Part shown: positions 1-7,245 of the stretch, one piece after another
How the letters are laid out: each line of letters begins with the position of its first letter
Numbering within the stretch: the first letter of the stretch is position 1
NCBI GenBank assembly: GCA_002455255.1
Contig: DKKL01000029.1
Coordinates: 27,836-42,462, forward strand
Reading direction: 5' to 3'
Length of the DNA: 14,627 nt
Origin: Candidatus Tepidiaquacellales bacterium UBA6667
Lineage (GTDB): Bacteria; Bacteroidota; Ignavibacteria; Tepidaquicellales; Tepidaquicellaceae
Program-made: the position numbers and the translations under genes
Notes under the pieces: model-generated
Database searches by the model: none
Told to the model about the DNA's origin: nothing
The model's input: the letters and a program-made list of their open reading frames with translations, nothing else

Positions 1-373
1 GATTAGGTACATAATGAATAATTAATTTACAATCCTTTTTATTCAAAGAACATAATCCTACATTAAATTTTTTGAATTTATCTAGATTTTTAATTGCTGG
101 TTCAGAATAATTTGAATCTAATATTACTATAGCCTGATTTGAATAGAATCGATATTTAAAAGCCTGACTCAAAGCTTTTTTCCAATCTCTTAGTTTTAAT
201 TCAATTGAAATAGTACTTATTAAACAATCGTTTTCTTTGAATATAAAGAAGAAATCTGGTCTACCTGTTACTCCCTCTAACTCTTTTAATATTTTAAATG
301 ATTCATTTTTAAAAGAATTAAAAAATATTTTTTGAAAATGTGTAGACATCTGAATTTCTGAAAAATACTTCAT
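1..373 (-). CDS. PD-(D/E)XK nuclease-like protein, partial (C-terminus beyond window)
   Basis: The first 124 residues are visible; the frame runs open to the window edge. The PD-(D/E)XK core can be read: 'GRPD' at residues 37-40, a beta-hairpin, then 'IELK' at 57-60 (E58, K60), followed by 'QAFKY' at 70-74. The last fits the Q-x-x-x-Y motif that follows E-x-K in RecB/Cas4-type nucleases. This predicts a metal-dependent nuclease, though some family members are inactive. Each expected catalytic residue (D40, E58, K60) is present. The ATG overlaps the TGA of the upstream gene (ATGA), and a GAAAGGA Shine-Dalgarno sits six bases before it, which fixes the start. It is the third gene of a kinase / unknown / nuclease operon. 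The target (phage DNA, plasmid, host) cannot be told from sequence. Family call fairly sure, function inferred. Confidence 0.7.
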   Translation of the reverse strand, partial: MKYFSEIQMSTHFQKIFFNSFKNESFKILKELEGVTGRPDFFFIFKENDCLISTISIELKLRDWKKALSQAFKYRFYSNQAIVILDSNYSEPAIKNLDKFKKFNVGLCSLNKKDCKLIIHYVPN

Positions 374-1548
374 AACTGTTCCTTTCTAAATTTTTTAAAC
401 ATATTTATTGTAGTTACCCATATGCTTAAATGTGATCCATCACTTCCGGAATCTAACAATACACCTGCATTTTGAATTTCCTCAAACAAATTAATTGCTT
501 TTATTAGATTGTCATGTAAATAATCAATACGTTCACTAATATCATTAGGTAATAATTTACATTGTTTATAAAATTCTGTAAAATAATGTTTATATATTTG
601 AGGTTTTGAAAAGTGCCAATTAAAAGTTGCATCAAACATTTCAATTTGATATTTATTTTTATCAATAATTAAATCGAATTTATCATACAATTCTTTTAAA
701 GAATATATATATCCATAATCGATCCATTGAAATAATTTTGGTATATAAATTCTAGGAATAGGTCCTCTTTGTTCTTTATTTTCTTGAGTTTCAAATCTTT
801 TGACATTAAATCTTCTCAAATTTTCGTAAGATCCCATTGAAATTGAATTAGGGTTAGCTAGGCTATATAACAATCCTTCAGTATTATTATAGCCAATATG
901 AACTTCAAAATTATTAAACTTTAAATAATAAATGAATTTTAGAGCATTTATAAGATAATTTGTGTCTTTTAATTGCTTAGTTGAATATTCATTGTTAAAA
1001 ATCAAATATATTCCATCTATATCTTTAATTGAAGTTAGAAAGTTTAAATATAAGTTTCTATCAGATTCATCTAGCAGATTATGTTGATTTACTATTACTG
1101 TTAGTAAAATTTTTTTTTCAATTTTTAAATTTTTATATATATTCACAAATGGCTCAATAATTTGATTTTTTATTTTGTTTAACGAATCTGAATTGAATGT
1201 CGAAGAAAATCTCCAAGGAATTACAATATATTTAAAATCATTTTTATTCTGAAATTCTATACAATTTGTTAATATTTCACTTCCATAATTAGAAAAATCA
1301 CTTGAATTAAATCCATTTATCAAATTACCTGGGAAAAAAGAATAAGTCTTCAGGCTTCCTTTGGTATCAGACATTAAATAAAATTGTGGGTCAAAAAAAC
1401 TTTTTATTTTATAATCAATATTGAGTTTATTAATTTTATCCATTTGCATATTGATAGGAGATAAAATAAAACCATCTCCTACTTCGTCTTCATCATAAAC
1501 ACTAAAATTCCAATTAAAATTATGTCCTAATTGATGTAAAATATTCAT
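370..1548 (-). CDS. Unrecognised 392-aa protein between kinase and nuclease genes
   Basis: I do not recognise this family. It is soluble, with no signal peptide or membrane segment, and Asn/Lys/Ile-rich. Hydrophobic strands alternate with amphipathic helices through about residues 105-330 (for example 'YIVIPWRF', 'KKILLTVIVNQH', 'IDGIYLIFNN', 'FEVHIGY'). That rhythm suggests a beta/alpha barrel, but this is inference. Stretches that look like conserved motifs are 'DGFILSP' (about 25-31), 'FFDPQFYLM' (about 51-59), 'GYNNTEGLL', 'GSYENLRRF', 'LFQWIDYGY', 'FNWHFSKPQIYKHYF' and, near the C-terminus, 'GSDGSHLSIW'. The density of His, Asp, Asn and Trp in these motifs suggests an enzyme or ligand-binding site. 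It overlaps both neighbours by four bases (ATGA at each end), so its product is probably made in step with the kinase and nuclease. No Shine-Dalgarno precedes the ATG, which fits translational coupling to the kinase gene. Confidence 0.85.
   Translation of the reverse strand: MNILHQLGHNFNWNFSVYDEDEVGDGFILSPINMQMDKINKLNIDYKIKSFFDPQFYLMSDTKGSLKTYSFFPGNLINGFNSSDFSNYGSEILTNCIEFQNKNDFKYIVIPWRFSSTFNSDSLNKIKNQIIEPFVNIYKNLKIEKKILLTVIVNQHNLLDESDRNLYLNFLTSIKDIDGIYLIFNNEYSTKQLKDTNYLINALKFIYYLKFNNFEVHIGYNNTEGLLYSLANPNSISMGSYENLRRFNVKRFETQENKEQRGPIPRIYIPKLFQWIDYGYIYSLKELYDKFDLIIDKNKYQIEMFDATFNWHFSKPQIYKHYFTEFYKQCKLLPNDISERIDYLHDNLIKAINLFEEIQNAGVLLDSGSDGSHLSIWVTTINMFKKFRKEQL
380..386 (-). promoter_or_regulatory. 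Shine-Dalgarno for the nuclease-like gene
   Basis: On the minus strand this reads GAAAGGA, ending six bases before the ATG at 373-371. It lies inside the last codons of the preceding 392-aa gene. Most other genes in the window have no recognisable ribosome binding site, so this one stands out. It supports starting the nuclease at the ATGA overlap. Confidence 0.55.
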
Positions 1549-2381
1549 ATTTTAAAATTTTTATTTATAAATTCTATTATAGTTTTGTAATGAGGGAAAC
1601 GCTGATATTGTTCTACTTTAAGTAAATATTCAATTAGTTTTGTAAAATTTGGATCTGCATTGTTAACATTTGGTGAAACATATATTCCATTAAGTATATT
1701 GTCCTGGATAGAATTCGTACCAGATAGATATGTTGGATCAAAAGGATTATACCCAAAATAATGTTCCAATATATAAATCCCCAACAAGAAAAAATCTGTT
1801 TTCATAGAAACTTTTATAGATTGGTTACGCAATTGTTCAGGTGAAGCATAATTTGGAGTACAAGGTCCATAATACGCAAAAGGATTTGTTAAATCTGCTT
1901 CTTGCTTTAATTTGGCAATTCCTAAATCTATAATAACAGGTTTTTTATTAAATTTTATTAAAATATTATCTGGTTTTAAATCTCTATGAAAAATATTTTT
2001 ATCCCAAAGAATTTTTAAAGCTTCAATTAATTCTAATAGTAATTTTACTAATTCCGTTTCATTGTTAATAAATATTCCAATTCCATTATCGTCAAAATGC
2101 TCTATATATTCTTCAATAACAAAAAATTTTTTGTTTTCAGAATCATTTTCAAATTCAATATTTTTTGGATAATATTCAGAATCAATATCTTTTAATGTTT
2201 CAATTTCTCTCTTTATTCGTTCGAATGATTCTTGTTGAATATAAATACCTTCTTTTAAAATTACTCTATTCTTAGTCTCGATATTTTCTGCTAAGTAAAC
2301 AGTTTTCTGACCACCGTTTTTAATTTTATTAATTATCTTATATTTATCAATTATCCTAGATAACATTATTGTAAAATACAT
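1545..2381 (-). CDS. Small soluble Ser/Thr protein kinase (Hanks type)
   Basis: This is a complete eukaryotic-like protein kinase of 278 aa with almost nothing beyond the catalytic domain and no membrane segment, so it should be cytoplasmic. Visible motifs: glycine-rich loop 'NGGQKTVYLA' (22-31), ATP-anchoring Lys K43 in 'VILKE', catalytic loop 'HRDLKPDNIL' (132-141; D134, K136, N139), metal-binding D152 in 'DLG' (in place of the usual DFG), 'SPEQ' (180-183, the APE position), D196 of helix F, and R261 of helix I. All residues needed for catalysis are present. Typical bacterial PASTA kinases carry a TM helix and extracellular repeats; this one does not. It is the first gene of an ATGA-linked three-gene unit and probably senses a signal or modifies the partner proteins. 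M6 (start at 2366) is an alternative initiator because the kinase fold begins just after it. Neither start has a clear ribosome site. Confidence 0.9.
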   Translation of the reverse strand: MYFTIMLSRIIDKYKIINKIKNGGQKTVYLAENIETKNRVILKEGIYIQQESFERIKREIETLKDIDSEYYPKNIEFENDSENKKFFVIEEYIEHFDDNGIGIFINNETELVKLLLELIEALKILWDKNIFHRDLKPDNILIKFNKKPVIIDLGIAKLKQEADLTNPFAYYGPCTPNYASPEQLRNQSIKVSMKTDFFLLGIYILEHYFGYNPFDPTYLSGTNSIQDNILNGIYVSPNVNNADPNFTKLIEYLLKVEQYQRFPHYKTIIEFINKNFKI

Positions 2382-2604
2382 TACAAGACAATCATTATAA
2401 ACTCAATAAATTAATCAGTCAGAAATAGAAATATTTAAATCAGAACAAAATGGGTATAAAAATTTTATTGAGGAAGTTTTTACATAAATCCACATAAATA
2501 CTAATAGATATTAGTAGGGTTAGTTAACGATAAAAGATATTCTCATTAATTTTGTTCATTTTAGAATTAAGAATTATTATTTATAAACTATTATTATAAT
2601 ATGC
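2382..2604. other. Intergenic region without a gene
   Basis: No credible coding frame is present; the only plus-strand ATG frame (from 2450) stops after 15 codons. It must hold the promoter of the leftward kinase operon. It also contains a short perfect palindrome, CTAATA-GA-TATTAG, at 2501-2514 and a close direct repeat of ACATAAAT (2482-2489 and 2492-2499). Either could be a regulator site, but nothing supports a specific one. Confidence 0.5.
2420..2449 (-). promoter_or_regulatory. Possible Bacteroidota-type promoter for the kinase operon
   Basis: On the minus strand, TTTG (2449-2446) is followed after 18 bases by TATTTCTG (2427-2420), close to the Bacteroidota pattern TTTG / TAnnTTTG. It lies about 40 bases upstream of the kinase ATG. 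In DNA this AT-rich such matches arise by chance, so this is only a candidate. Confidence 0.25.
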
Positions 2605-2628
2605 AAAAAGGGGCGAAAGCCCCTTTTT
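2605..2628 (-). terminator. Rho-independent terminator after the Asp-box protein gene
   Basis: A perfect 10-bp stem (AAAAAGGGGC pairing with GCCCCTTTTT) closes on a four-base loop (GAAA on plus, TTTC on minus). It starts 28 bases past the stop codon of the leftward gene at 2656. The A-tract/T-tract symmetry means it could stop transcription in either direction. It insulates the secreted-protein gene from the kinase operon. Confidence 0.85.
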
Positions 2629-2655
2629 AGTTTGTAACCAGTTTAAAAATTTTTT

Positions 2656-5199
2656 TTACTTCACGAGCATCATTCGTTTGGTTTCTTTGAAATCTCTTGT
2701 TTCTAACCTGTAAAAATACGCACCGCTTGGTAAACCTGCTGCATTCCAATTAATTCTATACTCTCCCCTATTCATCTCTTTGTTTATCAAACTCTCAACC
2801 TCTTTACCACATACATCATATATCGTTAATCTTACGATTGAAGTATTCGGAATTGAAAACTCAATAGTCGTAGCGGGATTAAATGGATTAGGATAGTTTT
2901 GTTTCAATGCATATCCGTTAATTAACTCATTGCTTCCGGAAATTGACACTGTCCCATCATACATCTTTCTCTCGTAGTTTCCGTTACCGTGTGTGAAAAT
3001 TCTTAACTTTCTGCTGAGTCGCACAATATTAATATCATATATTACACAACCTATCGGCAATCCTGTATTATAACTTTGCCAGTTCGTTCCCCCATTTGTT
3101 GTAAGATAAACTCCTAAATCATTTCCTACATAAATTATATCACTGTTAAGATTATCTACTATTACTGCATTTGTCGGTAAATCCGGCAATCCGTTTGTAA
3201 TATCTGTCCAGTTGTTTCCTCTGTTTGTTGATTTATATATATGTCCGCTTCCAAATCCTGATGCGGTAACATATACATTCTGATCATTTGCAGGGTCAAC
3301 TGCAATATCAGTTAAATATCTGTTCGGCAATCCGTTAGTAACATTCACAAAATTTGTACCGCCGTTTGTTGTTCTGAAAATTGCTGCTCCGCTTGAAACC
3401 GGTGCTGTTGTTACAAATAAAATATCCGGGTTTGTATATGATATACCCATCGTAAGTGGTGCATTGTTTCCGTTTAATGCAACTCCACCGTTTTGTGCCG
3501 TAAATCCTGATGTTCCGTTTGTTGATTTATGAATTATTGACCTGCCGGAATAGACTATGTTTGAATTGCTTACTCCTAATATATAAGGAGCTAAAAATCC
3601 TACAACACCACCCGAACCCATTGTTACACCTGAGAATGATAATCCTTTATCAGTTGATCTAAATGTTTGAAGATTTTGTGCTGCTCCGTAAACTATATTA
3701 TTATTCTGCCAGTTAATTCCTGTACCTGTTCCGTCTCCCCCGATAACTCTATACCATGCAAGGTCTCCGTCATACCACGCTGTAGCGTTATCTTGCATAC
3801 CTCCTATACTGAACATTGAGTCAAGATTTGCAGATGATGACCCCATATAAAATTGAGTTGTCTGATAACTTCCATTACATCCTTCAAATGAATTTCCTCC
3901 ATTTGTAGATCTGAAAATTCCACCGTCATTTGCCATATAAAATACATTTGGATTAGTCGGATGAAATTCAATTGCATGATGATCTGCATGAGAATATTGC
4001 GGAGGTCCTTCGGGTCCACCAATTGGAGTTCTGCCAAAATCCCAAGATGACCAACTGCTCTGAATATTAAGAGTTGAGCCGCCGTTTGTAGATTTATAAA
4101 CATCTATTCCTGCTGCTATAACAAAATTAGGATCAGTCGGATGGACTCCAACAAAATGTGAATACCATCCCTGATATGTAGCATAATCAGTTGTATTAAC
4201 AATGCTCCAGTTTGTTCCTTTGTTAGTTGTTTTGCAAAGCCAAGTCCCGGCTCCCGTTGCACTTCCATTACCTATGCTAACATAAATTATATCCGGATTT
4301 GCTTTGTGCATACTGTAAATTGCTTTTCCACCCCAACTGTTTGGTAATCCACCTGACATTTTTTGAAAACTTGTTCCGGCATTGCTGCTACGATATAGCC
4401 CTGTTCCGGGTGAATTCAAATTTCCGCATGCGAGGTAAACATAATTTGTATCTGTATGATTTATTACAATATCCATAACCATTTTCATAGTATCTATCAA
4501 TGTCCAGTCACCACCGGCATTATAACTTTTATAAGTTCCTTCCGATGTACCGGCATAAATCACATTTTTATTTAATGGATTAATCCTAATCACCATCACT
4601 CCCCTTCTTTGGTTTTGACTCCAATCAAGTGATTTGCTCCAGGTCTGTCCGTTATTTGTTGTCTTTAATATTCCAATTCCATAACTGCCTCTTGTTGTTC
4701 TTATTGTTAATCCTCCGATTGAGTTCTGATATCCATAAACTTCACCTGAACCAATATACATAGTGTTAGTATCGCTTTGATGCATAGCGATAGCTCCAAC
4801 TCCCATTACAGGAAATCCTGTTTCAATTCTTCTCCAAGCAACAACTCCAACTCCCCCTGTATGTGAAACCCACAAACCACCTGAAGCCGAACCGGCATAA
4901 ATTGTATTAGGATTTACAGGATTAAAACACAAAGAAATTGTCCTTCCGCCGATATTATGCGGTCCAATTTCTTTCCAAGTATCATTTACACTGTTATCGG
5001 CGACTTTATTCATAGACTTTTCATACTCATACGCATCATAAAATCCCTGTTCAGGAATTAACTTTTCAGGGTATGCTCTGGAATCATTCCAATAATCAAG
5101 AGATTTCATCGCACCTGATTGTTTAATTTTAACTTTTGTTTCGTAAAATGAAACACTTAAGACTAATAAAATAAGCAATGTTGTAACTACAGTTTTCAT
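2656..5199 (-). CDS. Secreted Asp-box (BNR/sortilin-like) beta-propeller protein with T9SS sorting domain
   Basis: An 847-aa exported protein. A short signal peptide ('MKTVVTTLLILLVLSVS', no lipobox) is followed by about 650 residues carrying roughly ten Asp-box motifs of the form S/T-x-x-x-G-x-x-W/F: 'TTNNGQTW', 'SYNAGGDW', 'SSNAGTSF', 'TTNKGTNW', 'STNGGNSF', 'STDKGLSF', 'TTNGGTNF', 'STNRGNNW', 'TTNGGTNW'. These mark the blade turns of one or two beta-propellers related to BNR/sialidase and VPS10 folds. Sialidase activity cannot be assumed, because Asp boxes are structural. From about residue 757 comes a C-terminal type A sorting domain ('QNYPNPFNPATTIEF', then 'IYDVCGKEV', ending 'KETKRMMLVK'), the signal for type IX secretion to the cell surface or medium. 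The gene stands alone, is transcribed away from the carbonic anhydrase gene, and is closed by a strong terminator. The role is probably surface binding or adhesion, by inference. Confidence 0.9.
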   Translation of the reverse strand: MKTVVTTLLILLVLSVSFYETKVKIKQSGAMKSLDYWNDSRAYPEKLIPEQGFYDAYEYEKSMNKVADNSVNDTWKEIGPHNIGGRTISLCFNPVNPNTIYAGSASGGLWVSHTGGVGVVAWRRIETGFPVMGVGAIAMHQSDTNTMYIGSGEVYGYQNSIGGLTIRTTRGSYGIGILKTTNNGQTWSKSLDWSQNQRRGVMVIRINPLNKNVIYAGTSEGTYKSYNAGGDWTLIDTMKMVMDIVINHTDTNYVYLACGNLNSPGTGLYRSSNAGTSFQKMSGGLPNSWGGKAIYSMHKANPDIIYVSIGNGSATGAGTWLCKTTNKGTNWSIVNTTDYATYQGWYSHFVGVHPTDPNFVIAAGIDVYKSTNGGSTLNIQSSWSSWDFGRTPIGGPEGPPQYSHADHHAIEFHPTNPNVFYMANDGGIFRSTNGGNSFEGCNGSYQTTQFYMGSSSANLDSMFSIGGMQDNATAWYDGDLAWYRVIGGDGTGTGINWQNNNIVYGAAQNLQTFRSTDKGLSFSGVTMGSGGVVGFLAPYILGVSNSNIVYSGRSIIHKSTNGTSGFTAQNGGVALNGNNAPLTMGISYTNPDILFVTTAPVSSGAAIFRTTNGGTNFVNVTNGLPNRYLTDIAVDPANDQNVYVTASGFGSGHIYKSTNRGNNWTDITNGLPDLPTNAVIVDNLNSDIIYVGNDLGVYLTTNGGTNWQSYNTGLPIGCVIYDINIVRLSRKLRIFTHGNGNYERKMYDGTVSISGSNELINGYALKQNYPNPFNPATTIEFSIPNTSIVRLTIYDVCGKEVESLINKEMNRGEYRINWNAAGLPSGAYFYRLETRDFKETKRMMLVK

Positions 5200-5210
5200 A
5201 TATAAGGTAG

Positions 5211-5239
5211 TTGTTAAATTAAATATATTTGGTTATAAT
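5211..5239 (+). promoter_or_regulatory. Sigma70-like promoter for the carbonic anhydrase cluster
   Basis: TTGTTA (5211-5216) and TATAAT (5234-5239) are separated by exactly 17 bases, giving a perfect -10 box with a four-of-six -35 box. It lies in the 66-bp divergent gap and predicts a leader of about 20 bases before the ATG at 5266. The region is very AT-rich, so chance is possible, but the spacing is ideal. Confidence 0.5.
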
Positions 5240-5265
5240 AATTTTTAATAATTTAATAAAAAAGC

Positions 5266-5958
5266 ATGAAAAGATACATCACAATTTTACTCGTATTCAT
5301 ATATTGCAATCTATCCGCACAGGATAAAATACTTCCAAAATCACAGGAGTTTCAACAATCTCTTTCACCCAATGATGTTATTGAAATTTTAAAAGATGGG
5401 AATGGACGATTTATAGATAATATGATGAAAGAAAGGGAGTATCATACCGAAGTTAAAAAAACTTCTCAAGGTCAATATCCTTGGGCTGTACTTCAGGGAT
5501 GTATGGATTCAAGAGTAAACCCGGCAATAATTTTTGATACCGGAATTGGAGATCTTTTTGTAAATTGTCTTGCGGGAAATGTAGTTACAGATGATGTAAT
5601 CGGAAGTATGGAATATGCTTGCGGAGTTGTCGGTTCAAAACTTGTATTAGTAATTGGGCATACAAACTGTGGTGCAATAAGAGGTGCTATTTCAGATGTT
5701 CAAATGGGTAATTTAACAGATGTTTTAGATATTATTAAACCTGCTGTTGATTCTGCTAAATTCATATCATCAAATAATGATTTTACAGCAGACAATGCTG
5801 CTTTTGTAAACATTGTTACAAAATTAAATGTAAAACTTGGTATGGATAAAATCAGAAATAGAAGCAAGATTTTAAATGATTTAGAACAATCCGGTAAGAT
5901 AAAAATCGTAGGTGCAATATATGATGTTGAAACAGGTATTGTTGATTTTTTAGAATAA
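5266..5958 (+). CDS. Beta-class carbonic anhydrase, exported
   Basis: Catalyses reversible hydration of CO2 to bicarbonate at a zinc site. The beta-class signature is complete: C79-M-D81-S-R83 gives the first Cys ligand and the Asp-Arg dyad; G131-H132-T-N-C135-G-A gives the His and second Cys ligands; 'DTGIGDLFV' and 'LAGN' between them match the family. The last strand, 'IVGAIYDVETGIVDFL', is also typical. At 230 aa it has the normal family length plus an N-terminal signal peptide ('MKRYITILLVFIYCNLSAQ'), so it should act in the periplasm, where it could help supply bicarbonate or buffer pH. It is first in a plus-strand run with the HD/PycTM protein, sixA and ppk1; the 42-bp gap to the next gene contains a 12-bp inverted repeat that may weaken or split the transcript. 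No ribosome binding site is visible. Confidence 0.93.
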   Translation: MKRYITILLVFIYCNLSAQDKILPKSQEFQQSLSPNDVIEILKDGNGRFIDNMMKEREYHTEVKKTSQGQYPWAVLQGCMDSRVNPAIIFDTGIGDLFVNCLAGNVVTDDVIGSMEYACGVVGSKLVLVIGHTNCGAIRGAISDVQMGNLTDVLDIIKPAVDSAKFISSNNDFTADNAAFVNIVTKLNVKLGMDKIRNRSKILNDLEQSGKIKIVGAIYDVETGIVDFLE

Positions 5959-5987
5959 TAATTTCATTAAATATAGAAATTATTATT
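5954..5987 (+). terminator. AT-rich inverted repeat spanning the carbonic anhydrase stop codon
   Basis: AATAATAATTTC (5954-5965) pairs perfectly with GAAATTATTATT (5976-5987) across a 10-base loop. The left arm includes the TAA stop. The stem is weak (two G-C pairs) and no run of T follows, so a classic terminator is doubtful. It could act as an mRNA 3'-end stabiliser, processing site or attenuator between this gene and the next. Confidence 0.35.
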
Positions 5988-6000
5988 CGTAGATTTAGAA

Positions 6001-7233
6001 ATGAATTTAAACAGTGATATAACTGCATCTGCAAATCAGTATGTATTCAATTTGTTTAGAGATAAATTATCTTCTGATTATATTTATCATAATTATTTAC
6101 ACACAACTAAAGTAACAGAAGCAGCCCAGAAAATCGGAAAAAAATCCGGTTTAAATGAAACAGAACTTGAACTCATAACACTTGCTTCACTGTTTCATGA
6201 TACAGGATATATTGTTAATAAAATAGGTCATGAAGAAAAATCAGCAGAATTTGCTGAAGAATTTCTGACTTCAAAAAACTATCCCACCGAGAAAATAAAA
6301 AAAGTAAAAGAACTTATCCTTGCAACAGCGATTTCGGTTGTTCCAAAAAATCTGATGGAAGAAGTAATTCGTGATGCAGATCTTTCACATCTTGGGAATA
6401 AAGACTACAAAGAATTTAATGAACTGTTGAGAATTGAACTGGAGAAAACGACAGGTGAAAAAATTTCAGAAATTGATTGGCTAAACAAGAATAATGATTT
6501 TTTTAGTAAGCATAAGTTTTACACACTTTATGCGAAAAGTGAATTTGATGAAATAAAAACGGATAATTATCTAAAGATTCAGAAGAAAATAAAAAAACAG
6601 ACTGAAAAAATTGAGAATAAGAAACTGAAAGACGAAAAAATTCTCGCTGATAAATCAAAAGAAGAAAGTAAATCCAAAGATAAGAATTCTCCCGGCAGAG
6701 GCGTGGAGACTATGTTTAGGAATGTGATGAGAACACACGTTGATTTTTCTGCTATGGCTGATACAAAAGCCAATATTATGATAAGTATAAATACACTTAT
6801 ACTTGGCGGAATAATCACCATAATGCTTAGGAAACTTCCCAAAGCACCCGAACTGATTTTCCCAACATTTCTACTGATGGCTGTTGCATTAGTTTGTATA
6901 ATATTTGCTGTTATGGTTACAAGACCAAAAATCACAGATGGCAAATTCACCAAAGATGATATACTGAATAAAAAAACAAACCTTTTGTTTTTTGGAAATT
7001 TTTTCAAAATGGATTTGCCTGATTTTGCTTGGGGTATGAAAGAGATGATGGAAGACAAAGAATATTTATACGGTAGTATGGTAAAGGATTTTTATTTTCT
7101 TGGACAGGTACTCGGGAGGAAATATAAATATCTCAGAATTTGTTATACGATTTTTATGTTTGGACTAATCATTTCAGTAATTGCTTTTACTGTTGCCTTT
7201 TTTCATAATCCGGTAAGTTTATTTTCAGATTAA
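6001..7233 (+). CDS. HD-domain / PycTM (DUF5706) membrane protein, Pycsar-effector family
   Basis: Two domains joined by a charged linker. Residues about 10-180 form an HD phosphohydrolase domain: 'YHNYLHT' (H34), 'LFHDTGY' (H66-D67), 'GHEEKSA' (H77) and 'RDADLSHL' (D125) supply the metal ligands, so it is probably an active nucleotide phosphohydrolase or phosphodiesterase. Residues about 185-228 are Lys/Glu-rich and likely coiled coil. From about 232 ('GRGVETMFR', 'DTKANIMISINTLIL') it matches the PycTM/DUF5706 domain, with TM helices near 256-277, 284-307 and 383-404. PycTM proteins are membrane effectors of Pycsar anti-phage systems, triggered by cCMP or cUMP. HD-fused versions are common in Bacteroidota outside obvious defence loci, and here the neighbours are sixA and ppk1 rather than a cyclase. 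A housekeeping signalling role is therefore as likely as immunity. The substrate is unknown. Confidence 0.85.
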   Translation: MNLNSDITASANQYVFNLFRDKLSSDYIYHNYLHTTKVTEAAQKIGKKSGLNETELELITLASLFHDTGYIVNKIGHEEKSAEFAEEFLTSKNYPTEKIKKVKELILATAISVVPKNLMEEVIRDADLSHLGNKDYKEFNELLRIELEKTTGEKISEIDWLNKNNDFFSKHKFYTLYAKSEFDEIKTDNYLKIQKKIKKQTEKIENKKLKDEKILADKSKEESKSKDKNSPGRGVETMFRNVMRTHVDFSAMADTKANIMISINTLILGGIITIMLRKLPKAPELIFPTFLLMAVALVCIIFAVMVTRPKITDGKFTKDDILNKKTNLLFFGNFFKMDLPDFAWGMKEMMEDKEYLYGSMVKDFYFLGQVLGRKYKYLRICYTIFMFGLIISVIAFTVAFFHNPVSLFSD

Positions 7234-7245
7234 AATTTTATACAT

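Noticed and set aside
370..1548. Assignment of the 392-aa protein as a tRNA-guanine transglycosylase/DpdA-like enzyme
   Set aside because: A TIM-barrel-like rhythm is visible, but the catalytic and zinc motifs of that family are not seen.
3804..4103. 99-codon minus-strand frame inside the Asp-box protein gene
   Set aside because: It is out of frame with the Asp-box repeats, which account for this region fully; composition looks like a shadow frame.
2656..5199. Sialidase function for the Asp-box protein
   Set aside because: Asp boxes are structural turns found in many non-enzymatic propellers; the arginine triad and FRIP-type motif of sialidases are not apparent.
6579..7058. 159-codon open frame on the minus strand inside the HD/PycTM gene
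   Set aside because: It is antisense to a well-supported gene; its hydrophobic runs mirror the TM codons of the sense strand and no family is recognisable.
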